In this document: positions 16,921 to 25,699 of the stretch, piece after piece | How positions within the stretch are numbered: the first letter of the stretch is position 1 | How the letters are laid out: each line of letters begins with the position of its first letter | Assembly: GCA_000209465.1 (NCBI GenBank) | Contig: GL890588.1 | Location: forward strand, 55,789-119,788 | Length of the DNA stretch: 64,000 bases | Direction of reading: 5' to 3' | Origin: Lachnospiraceae oral taxon 107 str. F0167 | Lineage (GTDB): Bacteria > Bacillota > Clostridia > Lachnospirales > Lachnospiraceae | Notes under the pieces: generated by a model | The model's database searches: none | The model's input: only the letters and a program-made list of their open reading frames with translations | Told to the model about the DNA's origin: nothing | Translations under genes and position numbers: made by a program

Positions 16921-17399
16921 CTATTCCTCCTCTTGACCTTGAACCTTTTCATCAAGTTCTTTTATTAGCTTTTTTGCTTCATTGATACGTTGCTGTTCTT
17001 CTTCAATCTCCTCTTGAAGAGGCTTTATACTTTTTTCTTTCGAACAATGTTTTCTTTAGAAGATTGTATATTGGCTAATAGCAGTTTACGTATTTCTAAT
17101 GTGTTTAAATGAGCGTTTTTGATTTTATCATTCTTAATAAATTGTTGAGCAAGAAGTCCTCCAACAATGGCAACGGTTGCTGTATTAAGTCCAACCGGAG
17201 AAACTAACAGTCCACCTGCAATTCCGGCGTACTTAGGAGAGGTATTTAGAAAAGCATCCAGCATAGATTTTGTTACTATATTTCCGCCTTTTCCTGATTC
17301 CTGAATCGATTCAATCTTAGCTGAACGAATCTACCTTCTTACGGTTTCTGGATTTGTATTTAGCATATCAGCTATTTCTCTTACGCTATAAGTATCCAT
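16921..17399 (-). pseudogene. HTH plus membrane-domain protein, broken by a stop and a frameshift
   Basis: The reconstructed product is about 159 residues. An N-terminal excisionase/MerR-like helix-turn-helix (MDTYSVREIADMLNTNPETV) is followed by a TAG at 17331-17333 where Trp is expected (RR-stop-IRSAKIESI). Next comes a glycine-rich hydrophobic pair of helices (SPKYAGIAGGLLVSPVG). A one-base loss in an A6 run (17031-17036) follows, and then a coiled-coil tail (SIKPLQEEIEEEQQRI...GQEEE) ending at 16921. The conserved arrangement suggests a DNA-sensing protein anchored in the membrane. Two lesions make it inactive as written. Confidence 0.7.
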
Positions 17400-17430
17400 A
17401 GCAATTCCTCTGGTATTATTATATCACGAC

Positions 17431-17462
17431 AAATATAGTAATATAATATAAATATAGTAATA
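17431..17462. repeat. two direct repeats upstream of the HTH gene
   Basis: AAATATAGTAATA occurs at 17431-17443 and 17450-17462, 19 bp apart, in the promoter region of the HTH-membrane gene. It could be a binding site for that HTH protein. Confidence 0.4.
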
Positions 17463-17486
17463 AACTGCAAGTAATATATTAACAAG

Positions 17487-17520
17487 AAACCCTCTCGACC
17501 TTGTTTGGCCGTGAGGGTTT
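17487..17520 (-). terminator. terminator hairpin after the 178-residue gene
   Basis: AAACCCTC and GAGGGTTT form an 8-bp perfect stem, with GGCC inside the loop. On the minus strand a short T-rich tail (TTTCTTGTT) follows. It lies 5 bp beyond the stop of the gene at 17525. Confidence 0.7.
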
Positions 17521-17524
17521 GCTC

Positions 17525-18061
17525 TTAATTTTGCCAATTCATTATTTTTTCTGCACCTATTTCAAGAACGTCTGAATATTTTACATCTTCCATCATAATT
17601 TGCTTAAGCTTATTCTCCATTTCATTATCAACAATAAAACTCTCTCCATTTAGGTTTAGTAAACTTTTTTTTAGAATTTTTTGTAGGATACTATCATCTA
17701 ATACTTCTTCTTTACTTTTACCAATTAAATAAACAGCATAGAACAGAACCACAGCTTTTTTATTACTATAAGGATTTAACCTTATCTTTTCATGTCCTTG
17801 ATAGAAAGTCTCACTCACAAAGCGTTTTATTGATTTTTTCTGCAATGTTGATGCCTGTGTTATTTTTTTCAATTGATTGAGAAATATTTTATTCAATCTC
17901 TCATTTGACATAACAGAATCATCATCTACGGTTGTAAAACATTTAGCTAAGTTAAACCATACCGGATATAATTTAGCATTAAGAATTGGAACCGTTACCT
18001 TTGGAATCATTAGAGTTACACCATTAACCACTCCTGCTCTCATAAAATTATCCGGAGACAA
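17525..18061 (-). CDS. unknown helical protein, probably lacking its N-terminus
   Basis: 178 residues from a TTG at 18061; an ATG five codons on is also possible. Neither has a good ribosome site. The frame is open a further 19 codons upstream (YQGEAEQKFLETL) without an ATG, which argues for a truncated gene. The sequence is helical and basic with no membrane segment or known motif. It sits between accessory fragments, an rlmD remnant upstream and a small cassette downstream, consistent with an island that has lost pieces. Confidence 0.5.
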   Translation of the reverse strand: MSPDNFMRAGVVNGVTLMIPKVTVPILNAKLYPVWFNLAKCFTTVDDDSVMSNERLNKIFLNQLKKITQASTLQKKSIKRFVSETFYQGHEKIRLNPYSNKKAVVLFYAVYLIGKSKEEVLDDSILQKILKKSLLNLNGESFIVDNEMENKLKQIMMEDVKYSDVLEIGAEKIMNWQN

Positions 18062-18118
18062 TGTCTCTAAAAACTTCTGTTCTGCTTCGCCTTGATATCC
18101 GTGATTTTAAAAATCCCC

Positions 18119-18280
18119 TTATGCGGTGGACAAATCAACCTGAAAGTTAATCTTCTCAATTTTAGCTTTCATATCTGACAATATTTCCTTCGCTTCAACC
18201 TATACTCGAGACATAAATACTACCATCTCAACATGATAGCTCCTTGCAAACTGATCAACCAAAATATTTAAAACGCTATA
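18119..18280 (-). pseudogene. remnant of the C-terminus of an RlmD-type methyltransferase
   Basis: The minus strand reads ILVDQFARSYHVEMVVFMSR, V, TAG, then VEAKEILSDMKAKIEKINF to a stop at 18119. The VDQFARSYHxExVV block is the extreme C-terminal motif of RlmD-family enzymes and is also present in the intact gene at 20060 (VVDQFARSYHTESVVV). Only about 50 codons remain, with an internal stop. It may mark one end of an insertion next to rlmD. Confidence 0.75.
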
Positions 18281-18327
18281 TCGAAAGTTCAAATAACATC
18301 ATAGTCTAAACGTCACCATTAAGTATA

Positions 18328-20016
18328 TCAACAATTATTTAATATATTATCTATATTCTTATATTTTTTTTGTGAACTTGTCTTATAGTCCAATAATGTT
18401 AAGCTATTATTTTCCTCAGAACCTATACGCTTATTGAGTATATTCAATAATTCATCTTTTGTATACACTAAAGCTCTCTCTTCAATTACTTCTAACATTT
18501 TGTCTTTATCCAATAGGAAATATTGTTCTCTATAAATATTGTCATACAATTTTTCCGTTTCATTAGAGCCAACTAGGTCTTTCCCAAACTTATCTTTAAA
18601 ATTATCATCTAATTTTTTAATCCAGTCACCTGTACCACTATCGTTTTCTGCAAAACAATAAGCATTGTCGTATATTTGACTATTACAATTCATTTTCTTT
18701 AAAATATAATAATAGTCTTGTTCATTATAATATTCTTTACAAATTTCAATATGGTAAAAGCGTAATTCTGCTTCAGCGAAGCTTCTAACTGAACAACAAT
18801 AATCAATTAGAAATCTCTTAAATACATCTATCTGATTTCTATGTTCAATCTGATTTAAAATTAGTTTTAAATTTTCTTCACCCAAACGATAACAATGAAT
18901 AGTACCATCTGTATATGTTTCACATTTAATCTTTTTATTAGATATTTCTTTAAAATGCATTTCAACATCATCCTTTAAAAAAACTGCTGTTGATTCTAAC
19001 AAAAATTGCTCTATATCTAAAAAACCATTTTTTTTCCACCCCTTATACATATGTTGAACTGATGACCTTACAGTGTTTATACAGTATTCATTAAAGCAAT
19101 CATATATATCTGGATTAAACTCAATAAATTTAATAAGACTAATAATTCTGCTTGAACGCTTGAACTTTTCATATGCTTCTATAAAATCATTATATGTTAA
19201 ATTTGATTTATTATATATCAAGCTAATATACCAACTACTAAATGTTTCAACTTGAATTTTATTCAAAAGTTTATCTTCATTATCCTTAATGATCTTCTTA
19301 TAGCCTTTATGGTCACCATTATACATATATATTAGTCCCAATAAATTCGAATCTCTATTTCTAATAGCGTCATCATCCTCCCATATAAATACCGATTGCC
19401 ACAAAAACTTAAAAAGCTCATTTTTTCTTGCCTGAGTCATTCTATTTAAATATCTAGTATAGATATACTTTTCAAATCCAGATTCTGCAACTCTTAAATA
19501 ATATTCTTTCAAATCTTCTACAATTTTTATATTTATATCTCTTGCAAGAATAGCATCTCTTAAAAATACTATCTCAAATGCCTTTCTTATCAGGTCTCCG
19601 GCAGTTTCTTTTCTTATAGGCTTTAAAGTAAGTTCTTCACTTTCACTAATTATAGGATGAGCCGCATAATTTCTCTCCTTTTTCAAATGTTCAAGTTCTT
19701 CTTTTTCTACCTTTGATATAATTTTCATATCTTCACATATCTTATCTATAAGATATGTTTCCCAGCTTGGATCAAATGGATTATTTTTCTGTTTTTGTTT
19801 TATTTCATTATATATTACCTTAGCTTTTTCTTCGTCATACACATCTTTTAATGTAATTAACTTTTGCATAAGATCAAATATCAATGTTGTATATAGGACA
19901 ACGACACTTGCTCTGTAATTTCCATTCCTGTAACAAGATACAACCTCTTCTAAGTACTCTTTTGTTTTAGGATTTACAACTTTTTCCATTTGATCTTCTA
20001 ATATAAATATTTCCAT
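18328..20016 (-). CDS. large unknown protein with an N-terminal HEPN-like domain
   Basis: A protein of 562 residues. The first 130 residues look like a HEPN domain. One helical block (YRASVVVLYTTLIFDLMQKL, residues 34-53) precedes a second helix ending in R115-N-Y-A-A-H120, which fits the RNxxxH motif of HEPN ribonucleases. The remaining 430 residues are helical and polar with scattered Cys and His, and I recognise no domain. There is no signal peptide or membrane segment. AGGAGG precedes ATG 20016. It follows rlmD by 43 bp and is followed by an rlmD fragment, a placement typical of an acquired cargo gene. A role in RNA cleavage or phage defence is inference. Confidence 0.75.
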   Translation of the reverse strand: MEIFILEDQMEKVVNPKTKEYLEEVVSCYRNGNYRASVVVLYTTLIFDLMQKLITLKDVYDEEKAKVIYNEIKQKQKNNPFDPSWETYLIDKICEDMKIISKVEKEELEHLKKERNYAAHPIISESEELTLKPIRKETAGDLIRKAFEIVFLRDAILARDINIKIVEDLKEYYLRVAESGFEKYIYTRYLNRMTQARKNELFKFLWQSVFIWEDDDAIRNRDSNLLGLIYMYNGDHKGYKKIIKDNEDKLLNKIQVETFSSWYISLIYNKSNLTYNDFIEAYEKFKRSSRIISLIKFIEFNPDIYDCFNEYCINTVRSSVQHMYKGWKKNGFLDIEQFLLESTAVFLKDDVEMHFKEISNKKIKCETYTDGTIHCYRLGEENLKLILNQIEHRNQIDVFKRFLIDYCCSVRSFAEAELRFYHIEICKEYYNEQDYYYILKKMNCNSQIYDNAYCFAENDSGTGDWIKKLDDNFKDKFGKDLVGSNETEKLYDNIYREQYFLLDKDKMLEVIEERALVYTKDELLNILNKRIGSEENNSLTLLDYKTSSQKKYKNIDNILNNC

Positions 20017-20052
20017 TATAGTAGCCTCCTATATAAATGAATTATTTAATTA

Positions 20053-20069
20053 AAGTATATCATATACTT
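20053..20069. promoter_or_regulatory. 17-bp palindrome between rlmD and the HEPN-like gene
   Basis: AAGTATAT-C-ATATACTT, perfect 8-bp arms. It overlaps the last codons of rlmD and stands 37 bp before the start at 20016. It could be an operator or a weak terminator separating the two genes. Confidence 0.4.
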
Positions 20070-21472
20070 CTTCTCGCTTCAATTTTTCTCTCCATCACCA
20101 CTACACTCTCCGTATGATAACTCCTAGCAAACTGATCCACCACTGTCAGTTTCTTAAGTTCATATTCCTTCTCGCATAAAATCTTTAAATCCCTTGCAAG
20201 TGTTGAGGAATCACAGCTTACATATACTATTCTCTTTGGCAACAATTTTAGCATTGTATCTATTGCAAGCTTATCAAGCCCTTTTCTTGGCGGGTCTACC
20301 ACTATTACATCTATATCTTTTATATTGCCGTTTTCGTACTCACCTGTGATAATTTCCTCCGCCTTTCCTACAAAGAACTTTACATTTTCTATATTGTTAA
20401 GCTTGGCGTTTTCCCTTGCATTTTGTATGGCGGCATCTACTATCTCGACACCGTAGACGAACTTTGCAGACTTTGCGAGGAAAAGTGAAATCGTACCTAT
20501 ACCGCAATACATATCCCATACTGTTTCTTTACCGGTCAGTGCGGCATATTCAAGTGCCTTGCCATATAATTTCTTGGTTTGTACAGGATTTACCTGATAA
20601 AATGACTGCGGTGATATTCTAAACTTTACATCCCCTATATAATCCTCTATATATTCTCTGCCATATATGGTAAATGTCCTATCACCCAAGATCACATTCG
20701 TGTTTTTCTTATTTATATTTATGGAAACTGATTTTAAATTATCCCCAAGAACGGTACACAGACTTTCAACAAGTTCCCTGTTATGTGGCAAATTATCGGC
20801 ATTGATTACCACACATACCATCAACTCACCCGTAGCAAAGCCCTTTCTTATAAGTACATGCCTTATTATGCCGCTTCCATCTTCCTCATTGTAGGCATCC
20901 ACCCTATACTTATCCATAAAATCAAGAACAGTCTTTAACACAGTCTTATTTTCCTCTATACCGATAATACAGTCATCAAACTCTACAATGCTGTGAGTTC
21001 TGCCTGCAAAATAACCTGTGATGTTTTTTCCGTTCTTTCTTCCGAACGGAAATTGGGATTTATTTCTGTATCGGTATGGCTCTTCCATTCCGATAATTTC
21101 TTCTATCTCTACATTTGACAGATCAAATCTGCCTATTCTTTTTAGATGATTTTCCACTTTGTTTTGCTTAAGTCTAAGCTCCGCTCTGTAGTCAAGGCTT
21201 TGCAATGTGCATCCTCCACAGCTTCTTGCCACCGGGCATTTTGCTTTTACTCTGTCGGGACTTTCCTTAACTATACTGTCAAGTCTGGCATATCCATAGC
21301 TTTTCTTTGTTTTCATCACCTTGGCTATGACCTTGTCTCCTATAACAGTATCTTTTATAAACCATGTGAAGGCATCGGTTTTTCCGATGCCTTCGCCATT
21401 TTCTCCAAAGTCTGTTATATTAACTGTTATCATTTCACCTTTTTTGTAATTTAATGTATTGTCAGTTTTCAT
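20060..21472 (-). CDS. rlmD: 23S rRNA (uracil-5-)-methyltransferase, RlmD/RlmCD type
   Basis: A 470-residue class I methyltransferase that makes m5U in 23S rRNA. Domains in order: a TRAM domain (about 8-72); a [4Fe-4S] cysteine cluster (CPVARSCGGC, near residue 85); a central domain; and a Rossmann SAM site (TVWDMYCGIGTISLFLA). DPPRKG and the catalytic-cysteine motif VYVSCDSSTLARD lie in the C-terminal third. All key residues are present. Firmicutes often hold several paralogues, so the exact U position is uncertain. A remnant of a second copy lies at 18119. Confidence 0.93.
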   Translation of the reverse strand: MKTDNTLNYKKGEMITVNITDFGENGEGIGKTDAFTWFIKDTVIGDKVIAKVMKTKKSYGYARLDSIVKESPDRVKAKCPVARSCGGCTLQSLDYRAELRLKQNKVENHLKRIGRFDLSNVEIEEIIGMEEPYRYRNKSQFPFGRKNGKNITGYFAGRTHSIVEFDDCIIGIEENKTVLKTVLDFMDKYRVDAYNEEDGSGIIRHVLIRKGFATGELMVCVVINADNLPHNRELVESLCTVLGDNLKSVSININKKNTNVILGDRTFTIYGREYIEDYIGDVKFRISPQSFYQVNPVQTKKLYGKALEYAALTGKETVWDMYCGIGTISLFLAKSAKFVYGVEIVDAAIQNARENAKLNNIENVKFFVGKAEEIITGEYENGNIKDIDVIVVDPPRKGLDKLAIDTMLKLLPKRIVYVSCDSSTLARDLKILCEKEYELKKLTVVDQFARSYHTESVVVMERKIEARRSI

Positions 21473-21560
21473 ATATCTCCGTTATACTGTTTGCTACAAT
21501 TAATCCTTTTCTCTATTCAGACTATTGAACAAATATATTAAAGTGTAGAATTCACCTATA

Positions 21561-22508
21561 TTATACACTTGTCTTTCTATAATTACTCTCAAGTAATTTA
21601 TTATAGCCGAGCCAGCCTGTAGCACCTTCCTGTCCCTGTGCCAAAAGTTCTATAAAGGTCTCCATCTTTGCATCCGCATTATCTGCCAGATTGAGCGCCA
21701 ATGCCTCTATAATTGCCGGCTTTTTCGGGGAACCGTATTCAAGTTCTCCGTGATGTGCCAGTATACAATGTATCAGCTCATTTGAAAGCTTTTTCGGGAA
21801 TCCGGGAATCTTATCAATATGAGTTTTTAATATCTCCACTCCTATCACTATATGCCCCACCAACTGACCTTCATCAGTATAATCATTTGCAGGAAATGCC
21901 GACAGTTCTCTGGTCTTTCCTATATCATGGCAAAGTGCGGATGTAATAAGTAAATCATGATTTAATGAGCTGTAATTCTCACAAAAATACTCACAAAGCT
22001 TTGCAACTCCCAGAGTATGCTCCAAAAGTCCGCCAAGGAAACCATGATGTACAGTCTTTGCCGCCGAAGATGCTTTGAATGTGGTTTGAAATTCAAAGTC
22101 CTCAATAAAAATAGCGGTTAAAAGCTTATTTAAGAAAGGATTTTTTACTGATTTTATCTTTTCTTTTAATTCAGCAAACATTTTTTCAATGTCTTTTTTT
22201 GATACAGGTACATAGTCGGATGCGGTATATTCCTTTGCATCCGCCTCTCTTATCCTTGCCACCTTAAGCTGCAATGTATTGTTAAAAGATGTAACTTCAG
22301 CATCTACCACCACAAAGGTCATAGCATCCACATCGGATATTCCCGGAGAATACAGATCCCATATCTTTGCATCAATGCTTCCTGTCTTGTCCTGCAAACT
22401 AAGACTCGCATATTCTTTACCGGTCTTTGACATTGCAATTGTTTTAGATTTGCAAAGATAAACCTCTGAAATATGCATTCCTTCTTTTAAGCTTTCAATA
22501 AATTTCAT
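21561..22508 (-). CDS. yhaM: 3'-5' exoribonuclease YhaM
   Basis: A protein of 315 residues. An N-terminal OB fold (about 12-95; LSLQDKTGSIDAKIWD) binds nucleic acid and a C-terminal HD domain hydrolyses it. Metal ligands are visible in HHGFLGGLLEHTLGV and LCHDIGK, with a later HHGELEYGSPK motif. Length and architecture match YhaM of Bacillus and Staphylococcus, which trims mRNA 3' ends. It starts 11 bp after the HtrA-like gene and probably forms an operon with it. Confidence 0.92.
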   Translation of the reverse strand: MKFIESLKEGMHISEVYLCKSKTIAMSKTGKEYASLSLQDKTGSIDAKIWDLYSPGISDVDAMTFVVVDAEVTSFNNTLQLKVARIREADAKEYTASDYVPVSKKDIEKMFAELKEKIKSVKNPFLNKLLTAIFIEDFEFQTTFKASSAAKTVHHGFLGGLLEHTLGVAKLCEYFCENYSSLNHDLLITSALCHDIGKTRELSAFPANDYTDEGQLVGHIVIGVEILKTHIDKIPGFPKKLSNELIHCILAHHGELEYGSPKKPAIIEALALNLADNADAKMETFIELLAQGQEGATGWLGYNKLLESNYRKTSV

Positions 22509-22519
22509 TTTCTACCCTT

Positions 22520-23779
22520 CTAGCTCCTGGCACCAATAGTTGTCTCAAAATCCAATTCTGTAAATCCATCTTTACCGGAACGATTCACTTTGATATTTAT
22601 AACTTGGTTCGGTTTTAGCTTTTCCATTATATTTTTAAACCCTATTATAGAGTTTACTTCCTCATCTCCAATCTTGGATATTATATCCCCTGATTGTATC
22701 CCTATATTATACGCCGGAGAGTCAGCTCTCACCTCCGAAACATATACTCCGTTCGGTATATTTCCCGGTGCCTTTGCCTTGTCTATATCAAGCGCCCTCA
22801 CTCCCAAATAAGAAGAACCTACACCATTTGTCATATTTTCAATAAGCATTTTCAAATCCGATATACCGTATGCCATGGATATGGAAGAATTATCATCCAG
22901 ATTTGAAACCACGGCTACCAAATCTCCTGATGTATCTATAAGAAATGTACCTATACTGTCTAAATGCTTATCACAATATATTACTCTTCCATATCCGTCA
23001 AAGAAGCTTGCATTCTTTTCAATAGCGGTTATATTACCGATATCCATACTTCTTGACACTCCCACCGGACTGCCTATGGCGAGTATAAATGCACCTTTTT
23101 TCAACTGATATGAATTACCCAGTACTATAGGTTCTATGCTTTTTACCTTTTCATCCATTGAGGAAATATCCACTGAGAGTATCATAAGATTTGTCAGCTG
23201 ATCTGTTCCAAGTACGGTAGCTTCTTTGACACTTCCGTCAAAAAATTCTACTATTATACCGCCTTCAATAGATATATTTGGAGTCAAAACAACAAAGCTA
23301 TCACCCGACTTTGCTATTATGATTCCCGAATAACTGCTTTCATTTTGCAATGTATTATTGAACCAATCAGTGTCTGTGGTGATGGCATTTATTTTTACTA
23401 TTGTACTGTCTTTATTTTCTGCAACTCTGCTTAGAGCTTCATACATATGCTCCAAGTTTTTCTCACTCAAATCAATACTCTCTATAGCCGATGCCACTAT
23501 GTCCTCTACGTGTTCTGAAGATTCTGTCTCCTCGGCCGTTTCAATGCTGCTCTCCTCTGTAGGTATCTCTATAGTTGTCTTTGATTTTTTACCTGCCATA
23601 TTTTTGTTTATAATATATGATGTCAATGCCATACTTGGACCTGCAACCATTCCAAAAACAATAGCAAGACAAGCTGCTGAGATTAAACTTCTATTGCGGC
23701 CTTTTTTATCCTCTATAATGGTCTGCTTTATAAAAGGATTTTTCTCATCAGGCTCATGTTCTTTTTTTGTATTCGGCAT
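22520..23779 (-). CDS. membrane-anchored HtrA-like protein with PDZ domain, probable pseudoprotease
   Basis: 419 residues: a cytoplasmic tail, one membrane helix (about 32-58), an acidic linker, a trypsin-fold region (about 115-315) and a PDZ domain (about 325-412; SPAYNIGIQSGDIISKIGDEE). The fold is HtrA/DegP, but the catalytic triad is altered. The usual NHV histidine position reads TPN, the TDLAV aspartate region reads TNLMI, and only a Ser remains in LDSIGTFLI where GNSGGPL is expected. It is therefore likely to be a scaffold or stress sensor rather than an active protease. It is followed directly by yhaM. Confidence 0.85.
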   Translation of the reverse strand: MPNTKKEHEPDEKNPFIKQTIIEDKKGRNRSLISAACLAIVFGMVAGPSMALTSYIINKNMAGKKSKTTIEIPTEESSIETAEETESSEHVEDIVASAIESIDLSEKNLEHMYEALSRVAENKDSTIVKINAITTDTDWFNNTLQNESSYSGIIIAKSGDSFVVLTPNISIEGGIIVEFFDGSVKEATVLGTDQLTNLMILSVDISSMDEKVKSIEPIVLGNSYQLKKGAFILAIGSPVGVSRSMDIGNITAIEKNASFFDGYGRVIYCDKHLDSIGTFLIDTSGDLVAVVSNLDDNSSISMAYGISDLKMLIENMTNGVGSSYLGVRALDIDKAKAPGNIPNGVYVSEVRADSPAYNIGIQSGDIISKIGDEEVNSIIGFKNIMEKLKPNQVINIKVNRSGKDGFTELDFETTIGARS

Positions 23780-23925
23780 AAAAACCCTCTGCTTTCAAGA
23801 TATATTGCATAATACCTTGTTCTCCCTAACCACGATTATAAAGGTTTAGTGTGGATTTATCAAGCAAATGTAATATAGATTTAACATATACTTCTTACCT
23901 ATACTATCTTTAAATAGACAGCATT

Positions 23926-25041
23926 CTAAACATTGTCTGATAATCTTTTCTCTGTTTCTCTCTTTAATATAAAATAAAGGCTCGCCGCCACGGGTACTGC
24001 CACAAATACCCCAAAGATTCCGCCCATACTGCCGCCAAGTGCCACAGCCACTATAACCCACATACCCGGAAGTCCTACAGAACTTCCGACCACCCTGGGA
24101 TATATTACATTGTTTTCAAATTGCTGAACTATTGTATGTAATATTATAAAAATTACCATGCTCTGCAAGGACTTTGTAAGTATCATCAGGGCACCTATAA
24201 AAAGCCCCGCATAGGCACCAATAACAGGTATAAGTGCCGTCACTCCCACCAATATGGATATTGAAGATGCATAAGGTAATCTTGCTATAAGCATCACAAT
24301 ATAGAGTAAAACTCCAAGTATTATCGCCTCTTTTACCTGACTGATAAAATAATTTTTAAAACTTGTATTAAATACCTGCAATGTATCAATTACAGTTTCT
24401 CTTTGAGACGGCATAAATGCTCTAAGCAGCTTATCCCCCTGCAATGCTATTCTTTCCTTGTCCACAAGTATATATATTGCAAAAACCACTGCCATAAAAA
24501 GAGAAATAACGGTATTAAAGAATCCTGATATACCGCTTATAACTCCCGTGAGCACATTTCCAACTCCCGACATTACATTTTGTATAAGCCTTGTCAAATA
24601 GCTTGCAATATTTATATTTTTGATATCAATATTCATACTGCTCAAAATATCATTTATAAACTTATTATTGCCTATATCCGATATCAGGCTGTTGATATAG
24701 TCGGGTTTTACATACATTATTGAAGTTATTATTTTTATAAGCTGTGGTATTATAAGCCCTAAAAGTAATACTATCACCAATACAAAAGTAATTATTGATA
24801 AAGCTATTGCTACAGTTCTTATGATTTTTTTATTATGAAACTTTTTCAAAAGCAAATCTTCATAAAAATCCATGAGTATATTTATAATATATGCCATTAT
24901 CGCCCCTGCTACAAATGGCACCAATGCTTTTGTAATATTAACTATATAGCCTTCAACAGCCTTAAAATATCGCACTATACTATATATTATTACGGTCGCT
25001 ATTATAATATAAGCTATATATTTTTTCTTTATATTATTCAC
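23926..25041 (-). CDS. AI-2E family membrane permease
   Basis: A 371-residue protein with about eight membrane helices in the AI-2E/YdiK/PerM pattern: two N-terminal helices, a polar region (about 105-175), and a conserved core with QFENNVIYPRVVGSSVGLP near the end. Family members have been proposed to export autoinducer-2 or act as Na+/H+ antiporters, so the substrate here is open. The gene is monocistronic, with about 145 bp before the htrA-like gene. Confidence 0.88.
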   Translation of the reverse strand: MNNIKKKYIAYIIIATVIIYSIVRYFKAVEGYIVNITKALVPFVAGAIMAYIINILMDFYEDLLLKKFHNKKIIRTVAIALSIITFVLVIVLLLGLIIPQLIKIITSIMYVKPDYINSLISDIGNNKFINDILSSMNIDIKNINIASYLTRLIQNVMSGVGNVLTGVISGISGFFNTVISLFMAVVFAIYILVDKERIALQGDKLLRAFMPSQRETVIDTLQVFNTSFKNYFISQVKEAIILGVLLYIVMLIARLPYASSISILVGVTALIPVIGAYAGLFIGALMILTKSLQSMVIFIILHTIVQQFENNVIYPRVVGSSVGLPGMWVIVAVALGGSMGGIFGVFVAVPVAASLYFILKRETEKRLSDNV

Positions 25042-25150
25042 AATATTACCTTTCTGTCATTTTACAAAGTAAGAATTTACCTTCTTCATCACTTATATAA
25101 GCCTTCCACCTGCCACTCCAAAAACTTTTCCAATTTTATTCCCATAGCAA

Positions 25151-25699
25151 TTAAATCTCCACTATCCTGTCTGCAAACTCTTTAGCTTCATTTATATCAT
25201 GTGTAACAAAAAGTACACTTCTTCCCCTAGTATACTCATTTATCACGGACATTGCTATATCTTTTGTTTTTTCATCCAGCCCTTTTAGAGCCTCATCAAA
25301 TATATAAAGTTTTGCATCCTTTGCCAATCCTCTGGCAAGCGCCACTCTCCTTTTTTGTCCACCGCTCATGGTATTTACTCTTTTTTCACTTTCAATACCA
25401 AGTTTATCAAGGATTTCCCTAGCAGTCTTTTGCTTTTTCTTAAGCAAACATACATTTGAAATTGCACTGAAATCTTCACTGAGCCTATCCTCCTGAAATA
25501 CGGCAGATATATCTCTTGCAATAATGACCTCGCCACGGTCAGGTTTCTCAAAACCCATAATAATATTTAAAATAGTGGTTTTTCCCTTTCCCGACTTTCC
25601 CATAAGTGCAATATGCTCACCCTCAGCTATAGTCAGATTAAAATCCTTTAAAACCTCTATACTTCCAAAGCTTTTATATATATTTTTTACTACCATCAA
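25151..25699 (-). CDS. NitT/TauT-type ABC transporter ATPase, short form
   Basis: 182 residues. Walker A GKSGKGKTT, signature TMSGGQKRR, Walker B LYIFDEALKGLDE and switch FVTHDINEA are all present. It is about 60 residues shorter than usual SsuB/TauB proteins: the segment between Walker A and the Q-loop is compact and the C-terminal extension is missing. It overlaps the permease gene by 4 bp and should energise that importer. Confidence 0.88.
   Translation of the reverse strand: MMVVKNIYKSFGSIEVLKDFNLTIAEGEHIALMGKSGKGKTTILNIIMGFEKPDRGEVIIARDISAVFQEDRLSEDFSAISNVCLLKKKQKTAREILDKLGIESEKRVNTMSGGQKRRVALARGLAKDAKLYIFDEALKGLDEKTKDIAMSVINEYTRGRSVLFVTHDINEAKEFADRIVEI

Noticed and set aside
16284-18061. 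A complete prophage
   Set aside because: No integrase, structural or lysis genes are present; only small fragments and unknown genes remain.
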